From Chloroflexota bacterium (GTDB taxonomy: Bacteria; Chloroflexota; Anaerolineae; UBA1429): 38,085 bases of DNA. The notes beneath the pieces were generated by a model. It had not been told where the DNA came from, did no database searches, and saw only the letters and a program-made list of their open reading frames with translations. The stretch is taken from positions 1 through 38,085 of the forward strand of contig JAAYAW010000056.1 in the NCBI GenBank assembly GCA_012719135.1, in the 5' to 3' direction. Shown in pieces: positions 30,779 to 38,085 of this stretch (positions are counted from its first letter, which is position 1; every line of letters starts with the position of its first letter). Position numbers and translations under genes: made by a program.

Positions 30779-32533
30779 CTACGTTCGGGAAAAGTACCGT
30801 TCCAGCTGGGCCTGGCTCACGTGGATCATAGTGGGGCGACCGTGGGGGCAGGTATGTGGCAAAGAGGTGTGCTCCAGTTGCTGAACAAGATCGCGCATCT
30901 CTACGGGCGAGAGCGTCTGGCCTGCACGCACCGCGGTGTGGCAGGCGACCGTCATCAGCGCCTGGTCCGCCCAGGAAAAGTCGGCTCCCCCTTCCGTGGC
31001 TGCGTCCAGGACTTCGGAAATCGCCACCGGGATCAAGTCCGACGGCAGGCCGACTGGCACGGCTTTGACCAGGAACGCGTTGTGACCGAACAGGGTCACG
31101 TCGAACCCAAAGGCGGTGAGTGCTTCCAGGTGGTCCTGCAGGAGTGTGCTCTGCTGCGGGCTGAGCTCGAGAATGGGCGGCGTGAGGAGTTGCTGGGTAG
31201 GAACCTGATTGGCGGCGCGTTCCTCCTGCAGGGCTTCGTAGCGGATGCGTTCGTGGGCGGCATGCTGGTCGATCAGATAGAGCCCCCCGGGGCCTTCGGC
31301 GATGATGTAGGTCTGTGCGATCTGGCCTACGATCCGGAGCATCGGTAGCCGCTCTGTCGGACGGGGCTGCACCACAAAGAGGGGCGCGGCCGTCTGTTGG
31401 GATGCGGGCAGATCGCCCGTACGCTGAACATCCAGAGCCATCTGTGCCTGGCCGGGGTAGAGTGGGGCCTCGCCATGACCGTGTGGCCTCGTCCAGCTCG
31501 CACTGGAGCGACCGGGCAGCTCGGCGGCCGGCACCGGGCGTTGCGACATGAGTGTGCTGCGCACGGCCCACTGGACGGCGGCGAACACCGCTCCCTGTTC
31601 GCGGAATCGGACTTCCTGCTTGGTGGGGTGGATGTTCACATCGACCTCTTCCGGTGGCAGAGAGATATTCAGGATCACCAGCGGATGCCTTCCCTGCGGC
31701 AGGAGGGTATGGTAGGCCTGAGTGACGGCATAGGCGAGGGCCGTGTCCTGGATCCAGCGATGGTTCACGAAAAAGATGACATCGCGGCGGTTGGCACGGT
31801 GCAGAGAAGGCGAGCCGATCATGCCCCATACGGCAACGCCATCACGCTGGTAGGTGTTCTCCGGCACGTCGAGCATCTGCTCGGCCACGTCCAGGCCGTA
31901 CAGGGCGAGAACTACATCACGCATCTGGCCGGTGCCCGTGGTCTTGCTGACCAGGCGGTCATTGCTGTAAAGCTCAAAGCGGCGCTCGGGGAAGGCTAGT
32001 GAGTAGCTGCTGATCAGGCGCGCCACGTGGCCGGATTCGGTGGTGTCGGTACGCAGGAATTTCAGGCGGGCCGGGGTATTGTAGAAGAGATTCTCTACGG
32101 TGACCTCGGTGCCCCGATTGCGCGCTACCGGGCCCACGCGCACCATCTCTCCGCCCTCAAAGAGGATGGACGTGCCGACCGGCTCATCGCCGGCACGGGT
32201 GGAAAGAGCCATGCGCGAGACCGATGCGATGCTGGCCAGGGCCTCGCCTCGAAACCCCAGCGTGCGCACGCGGTACAGATCCTCGACGGAGGCTAGCTTG
32301 CTCGTGGCGTGGCGGGCAAAGGCGGTAGGCACCTGATCGGCCGGGATGCCAGAACCGTTGTCCGCGACCGAAATCGTTCGGCGCCCACCCTGCGAGGTGG
32401 CGATGCGAATGCTGGTCGCCTCTGCATCGATGGCGTTCTCGACGAGTTCCTTGACCACCGATGCCGGACGCTCGATGACTTCGCCTGCAGCGATCTTGGC
32501 GGCGAGGTCGGGCGGCAGGATCTGTATTGGCAT
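30779..32533 (-). CDS. mutL: DNA mismatch repair protein MutL (endonuclease type)
   Basis: Links mismatch recognition by MutS to strand removal. The 584-aa protein has the GHKL ATPase motifs ELVENAIDAEA, DNGSGIP and TLGFRGEALASI, the MutL transducer domain with VDVNIHPTKQEVRF, and the C-terminal dimerisation domain with DQHAAHERIRYE (about 419-430) and CPHGRPT. The DQHA-x2-E-x4-E motif marks the endonuclease form found in bacteria without MutH, which nicks DNA itself. The ATG at 32533 gives the family's MPIQILPPDLAAKIAAGEV start. No mutS is in this window. Confidence 0.95.
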   Translation of the reverse strand: MPIQILPPDLAAKIAAGEVIERPASVVKELVENAIDAEATSIRIATSQGGRRTISVADNGSGIPADQVPTAFARHATSKLASVEDLYRVRTLGFRGEALASIASVSRMALSTRAGDEPVGTSILFEGGEMVRVGPVARNRGTEVTVENLFYNTPARLKFLRTDTTESGHVARLISSYSLAFPERRFELYSNDRLVSKTTGTGQMRDVVLALYGLDVAEQMLDVPENTYQRDGVAVWGMIGSPSLHRANRRDVIFFVNHRWIQDTALAYAVTQAYHTLLPQGRHPLVILNISLPPEEVDVNIHPTKQEVRFREQGAVFAAVQWAVRSTLMSQRPVPAAELPGRSSASWTRPHGHGEAPLYPGQAQMALDVQRTGDLPASQQTAAPLFVVQPRPTERLPMLRIVGQIAQTYIIAEGPGGLYLIDQHAAHERIRYEALQEERAANQVPTQQLLTPPILELSPQQSTLLQDHLEALTAFGFDVTLFGHNAFLVKAVPVGLPSDLIPVAISEVLDAATEGGADFSWADQALMTVACHTAVRAGQTLSPVEMRDLVQQLEHTSLPHTCPHGRPTMIHVSQAQLERYFSRT

Positions 32534-32576
32534 GGACTGTGCGTACCTCCGGGCTGCATATATCATTCTGCGGTTG

Positions 32577-32604
32577 ATTGTAGCACAAGGCCGGTCGCGG
32601 CCAA
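32577..32604 (-). promoter_or_regulatory. Promoter of mutL
   Basis: Minus strand: TTGGCC (32599-32604), 16-base spacer, TACAAT (32577-32582), 44 bases before the mutL start. Confidence 0.5.
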
Positions 32605-32663
32605 CCGGCTCACCGGCATCGCGGCATTATCGGAAGGCGCTGCCATCCTGAGGACGGCAGCCT

Positions 32664-32692
32664 TTGACAGGCTCTGGACGCGGGCTTACTAT
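32664..32692 (+). promoter_or_regulatory. Promoter of the EamA transporter gene
   Basis: A perfect TTGACA (32664-32669), 17-base spacer, TACTAT (32687-32692). Its TTG could be mistaken for a start codon of the transporter gene. Confidence 0.75.
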
Positions 32693-32720
32693 CGAGCTTA
32701 TTCTCTTGCGGGGCGGCAAC

Positions 32721-33665
32721 GTGTCACAGGTAGAGCGGACAGGCGTGAGACATCCCTGGCAGCACTATGGAATGCTGCTGTGCGGCATTGTGGCGGTGTC
32801 CTGGTCGTCCGTGCTCATCCGACTCGCGGATGCGCCAGCGCTGGTGGTGGGAGCATGGCGTTTGCTACTCGCTGCACTACTGCTCACGCCATGGGCGCTG
32901 CCCCGAGCCCGACAGGAGTGGCCGCTCCTTAACAGGCGTGAACGAATCTCGCTGGCATGTTCGGGCCTGGCGCTGGCGCTTCACTTTGCTGCCTGGATCT
33001 ACTCGCTTTCGCTCACCAGCGTGGCGAGCTCCACGATTCTGGTATCCACAAACCCGATCTTTGTGGGCCTGGCTACCCACTACCTGCTGAGGTTGCCTGT
33101 GAGGCGCGGCATGGTTGTGGCGATCGCCGTCACAATGGCGGGGAGCATCCTGATTGGCTACGGGGACATGAGATTCTCGGGCAGCGCGGTGCTGGGGGAC
33201 CTGTTGGCCCTGGCCGGCGCCGCGGCCGGATCCGCCTACATCCTGCTCGGACAGAGGGTCAGGCGGCGTGTCTCTACGCTCACGTACATCTGGCCGTGCT
33301 ACGGTCTTGCTGGCCTGTTGCTGCTGGCCGCCAGCCTGGTAGCGCGGCAACCATTGCTTGGATACGGGGTCAGCACGCTTGGCGTGTTCCTGTTGCTGGC
33401 CATAGTCCCACAGATACTGGGGCACTCGGCCTACAACTGGGCACTGGGGCATTTTAGCCCCTTGTTGGTGACAGTGGCGCTCCTTGGCGAGCCGGTGGGG
33501 GCCACTCTGCTGGCCTGGCTGATCCTGGGCGAACGGCCGACGATGCTGGCGCTGTTGGGCGGCCCGCTGATCATAGTGGGCCTTGTGCTGGCATCTCTCG
33601 CTGAAGCTCGTATGGACAGGATAGAGGCAACCGGCACTCAAGTTGGAGGCACGCAATGCCCGTGA
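32721..33665 (+). CDS. EamA/DMT-family transporter (RhaT-like)
   Basis: Drug/metabolite-type exporter, 314 aa, with ten predicted membrane helices in two EamA repeats: first SWSSVLIRLADAPALVVGAWRLLLAALLL (about 26-54), second starting near LGDLLALAGAAAGSAYILLG and ending with PVGATLLAWLILGERPT, the family's conserved final stretch. Substrate unknown. The frame is open back to TTG 32664, but that TTG is the -35 box of the promoter, so the GTG at 32721 after GGGGCGG is the likely start; ATG 32772 would cut into the first helix. The stop overlaps the next gene by 10 bases. Confidence 0.9.
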   Translation: MSQVERTGVRHPWQHYGMLLCGIVAVSWSSVLIRLADAPALVVGAWRLLLAALLLTPWALPRARQEWPLLNRRERISLACSGLALALHFAAWIYSLSLTSVASSTILVSTNPIFVGLATHYLLRLPVRRGMVVAIAVTMAGSILIGYGDMRFSGSAVLGDLLALAGAAAGSAYILLGQRVRRRVSTLTYIWPCYGLAGLLLLAASLVARQPLLGYGVSTLGVFLLLAIVPQILGHSAYNWALGHFSPLLVTVALLGEPVGATLLAWLILGERPTMLALLGGPLIIVGLVLASLAEARMDRIEATGTQVGGTQCP

Positions 33666-34897
33666 AGTGGGAACAGCTGTACGCACAGCGGCTGAAGGGT
33701 ATGTCTACTTCAGCAATTCGTGAGATTCTCAAGGTCGCGCAGTCGTCCGACATCATACCCTTCGCGGGGGGATGGCCCGAGGCCGCCCTGTTCCCGATCG
33801 AGCAGATCACCATGATCTGTGAGGAGGTGTTGAACGATTATCCCCGACAGGCCCTGCAATACGGCCTCACGGATGGCGAGCCCTTGCTGCGCGACGCGCT
33901 CGCTACCGAGATGCGCGCGCGGGGAATCCCCGCTGGGCCGCAGAACATCGTGATCGTGAGCGGCTCTCAGCAGGCGCTGGATCTGCTTCCGCGGATTCTG
34001 GTGGATGAGGACGACGTGATCCTGGTTGAGAACCCCACCTTTCTCGGTGCGATCCAGTCCTTCAACGCCTACGGGCCGAGGTACGTATCCGTTCCTCTGG
34101 ATGAGCAGGGCGCGAGTGCGGATGCAATGGAACGCCTCTTGCGAGAGGAACGCGTCAAGCTGATGTACCTGATCCCGACTTTTCATAATCCCACAGGGAT
34201 CACGATGAGCCGAGCGCGGCGCGAGCGGATCGTGGCCCTCGCGTCTGAGGCGGGGGTGCCGATTATCGAAGACGACCCATACGGTCGCTTGCGGTACCGG
34301 GGCGATGATCTGCCCACTCTGGCCCAGCTCGATGCGGCGCGTAACGGCGGCGATCCGGAGCGGGCGACGGTGCTCTATAGCGGCACCTTTAGCAAAACGC
34401 TGGCCCCGGGGCTGCGCATCGCCTGGCTGGTATGCCCCGAGAGGATCGCCGATCAGCTCGTTATGGCCAAGCAGGGAGTTGATCTTCACAGCAACAGCCT
34501 GTCTCAGATGATCGCCTACTCCTTTCTCAAACACGACTGGCTCGATGACCAGGTGGAGCGCATACGAGACACATACGGGCAGCGATGTGACGCGATGTGC
34601 CAGGCTATTGATGACTATTTCCCGCCGGAGGCGCGCTACCAGCGGCCGGATGGCGGGCTCTTTCTGTGGGTGACGCTACCGGAGGGCATTGATACGGCGG
34701 AAATGCTCAAGGACGCGGCCGCCCGAAAGGTTGCTTTCGTCCCAGGCGCGCCCTTCTTTGTGGGAGGGGGCGGACACAACACCTTCCGAATGACCTTTGC
34801 CAGCGTGCCAGCTCCGGTGATTCGCCAGGGCATCGCGATTCTGGGCGAGGTGATTCGCGACCACCTGCGGGATGCGGGCGCAAGTAGCGCCGATTGA
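33656..34897 (+). CDS. PLP-dependent aminotransferase (LysN/MocR-type class I)
   Basis: Fold-type I aminotransferase, 413 aa. Family marks are FAGGWPEAALFP, LQYGLTDGEPLLRDALA, SGSQQALDL, the NPTG motif, EDDPYGRLRY, the Schiff-base lysine K247 in YSGTFSKTLAPGLRIAW, and FRMTFA with the substrate-carboxylate Arg. The set resembles 2-aminoadipate/aromatic aminotransferases (LysN, ARO8-like) without the N-terminal regulator of MocR proteins. The true substrate cannot be told. GGAGG before ATG 33656 supports the start inside the transporter gene, so the two are co-translated; the transporter may export a related amino compound (inference). Confidence 0.92.
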   Translation: MPVKWEQLYAQRLKGMSTSAIREILKVAQSSDIIPFAGGWPEAALFPIEQITMICEEVLNDYPRQALQYGLTDGEPLLRDALATEMRARGIPAGPQNIVIVSGSQQALDLLPRILVDEDDVILVENPTFLGAIQSFNAYGPRYVSVPLDEQGASADAMERLLREERVKLMYLIPTFHNPTGITMSRARRERIVALASEAGVPIIEDDPYGRLRYRGDDLPTLAQLDAARNGGDPERATVLYSGTFSKTLAPGLRIAWLVCPERIADQLVMAKQGVDLHSNSLSQMIAYSFLKHDWLDDQVERIRDTYGQRCDAMCQAIDDYFPPEARYQRPDGGLFLWVTLPEGIDTAEMLKDAAARKVAFVPGAPFFVGGGGHNTFRMTFASVPAPVIRQGIAILGEVIRDHLRDAGASSAD

Positions 34898-34921
34898 CAG
34901 AGGGCCGGAGGAGGGCATAAT
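34894..34921 (+). promoter_or_regulatory. Promoter of the fmdB-tgt-uppP genes
   Basis: A perfect TTGACA (34894-34899), overlapping the preceding stop codon, a 16-base spacer and CATAAT (34916-34921). Confidence 0.65.
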
Positions 34922-34958
34922 GGGTGGCAGTGAGCGAACGACGTGACATGGAGGGGAT

Positions 34959-37333
<2,375 letters not shown>

Positions 37334-37337
<4 letters not shown>

Positions 37338-38085
37338 AGCTGACGGCGGTGCAGCAAGCGGTGTGGCGCGCGATCGCCCGGGCCCTGTTGGGGCTCTGCG
37401 TGTTGCTCTGTGCCGGATGTGAGCAGGTCTTTGTCCCCCTGCGGCAAGCCCCTGCGCCGGAGCGATCGGGAGGCGACCTGAGTTCTCTGTTGAGGATGAC
37501 GGTTGGCTGGGGGGCCGAGCCTCTGGCGGAGGATCTGCTGGCGGCTTACGCCAGCTACCGGCCGGGCGTGAGGGTGCAGCCCAACACGATGAGCAACGCG
37601 TCCGCACTGCAGGCGCTGGGATCCGGGGCGGCGGATGTGGCTTTTGTCGCCGCCAAGGACGATGAGAGGCTGCTCGAACTGGTGCGCACTGTGACTGGAT
37701 CGTCCGCCGCAGCCGTGCAGCACGTGGCGATCGCGCAGGATGGGGTAGCCCTGGTGGTGCCTCGGCGTTCGGACTTGTCTCAGATCGACATCCAGGGCCT
37801 GCGAGAACTCTTTTCCGGTGAGATCACGGACTGGTCCGCACTGGACTGCGAGGGCGGCCTTCCTCTCGCCCTGGTGCAGACGACCGGCTCAACCGCGAGG
37901 CAAGTCTTTGACGAGGCCGTTATGGACGGAGAGGACGTCTGGTCCAGCGTGCTGGTGCTGCCGAATGACGCCGGTATCCTGGATCGCGTGGTACTTGAGC
38001 CGCAGTCCGTAGGGTATGCGGGAGCGGCATCGGTTTCCGGGAGGGATGTCCGCGTGGTGGCCGTGGACCGGATGCTGCCGACGAC
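37334..38085 (+). CDS. PstS-like substrate-binding lipoprotein (partial, runs off the window)
   Basis: An open frame from ATG 37334 to the window end, at least 250 aa. The N terminus has basic and hydrophobic parts followed by CVLLCAGCEQ, a lipobox with Cys at -3 instead of Leu (cut before C29). The rest follows the PBP-like (PstS) pattern: SNASALQALGSGAADVAFVA, QDGVALVVPRRSDL, LRELFSGEITDW and TTGSTARQVFDEAV, all of which resemble phosphate-binding proteins. Phosphate is the likeliest ligand by family, but other anions are possible. ATG overlaps the uppP stop, so they are co-translated. Confidence 0.88.

Overview
The window is a 38 kb stretch of a GC-rich bacterial chromosome, densely packed with protein genes plus one tRNA. 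It shows no sign of phage, IS elements or CRISPR. The gene set (hrcA-grpE-dnaK-dnaJ-prmA-rsmE with a CIRCE operator, a DUF4012 envelope protein beside a sugar-phosphate transferase, a DUF362-ferredoxin protein, a lone ParB-like gene, a single-RRM protein, paired thymidylate-kinase-like genes, BioY, an FmdB zinc ribbon) is what I would expect from a Chloroflexota (Anaerolineae-like) genome. This is an inference from gene content; no rRNA is present to confirm it.

Layout. 1-80: tRNA-Gln(CUG) on the minus strand. 304-7809 (+): a heat-shock cluster with a consensus promoter and CIRCE in front of hrcA, then grpE and dnaK, a strong terminator, a second promoter, and dnaJ-prmA-rsmE followed by a metallophosphoesterase. 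7806-10097 (+): a nuclease-like/winged-helix protein of unknown function and two tandem thymidylate-kinase-like genes, the second with Arg in place of the P-loop Lys. 10107-13441 (-): a UroD-family protein, a ParB-like protein and a DUF362-ferredoxin protein, apparently one operon. 13537-14095 (+): an RRM RNA-binding protein with a long leader. 14141-16494 (-): ArfB-type peptide release factor, a HEPN-motif protein, then ribosomal protein L25 from its own promoter and leader. 16685-21875 (+): a sortase, a secreted cysteine-rich protein, a polyprenyl-phosphate sugar transferase, a possible 53-aa protein and a DUF4012 protein, an envelope and surface-polymer block. 21918-22222 (+): a small HTH regulator with a perfect palindrome laid over its own promoter. 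22186-26973 (-): a STAND NTPase with TPR repeats, an LCAT-like alpha/beta hydrolase and BioY. 26967-29522 (+): Lon protease, divergent from the STAND gene. 29595-32604: a membrane protein (+) facing PspC and MutL (-). 32664-38085 (+): an EamA transporter and an aminotransferase, then FmdB zinc ribbon, Tgt, UppP and the start of a PstS-like lipoprotein that runs off the end.

Most of the window is housekeeping: protein folding and proteolysis (HrcA, GrpE, DnaK, DnaJ, Lon), translation and its rescue (PrmA, RsmE, L25, ArfB, Tgt, tRNA-Gln), mismatch repair (MutL), and envelope work (UppP, sugar transferase, DUF4012, sortase, PspC). The parts that may be new are the STAND NTPase plus LCAT-like hydrolase pair, which has the sensor and effector parts of an NLR-like immune system on separate genes; the HEPN-motif protein beside the ribosome rescue factor; the nuclease-like/winged-helix protein beside the paired kinase-like genes; and several compact control regions (HTH autoregulatory operator, L25 attenuator-like leader, fully overlapping divergent -35 boxes between the STAND gene and lon).
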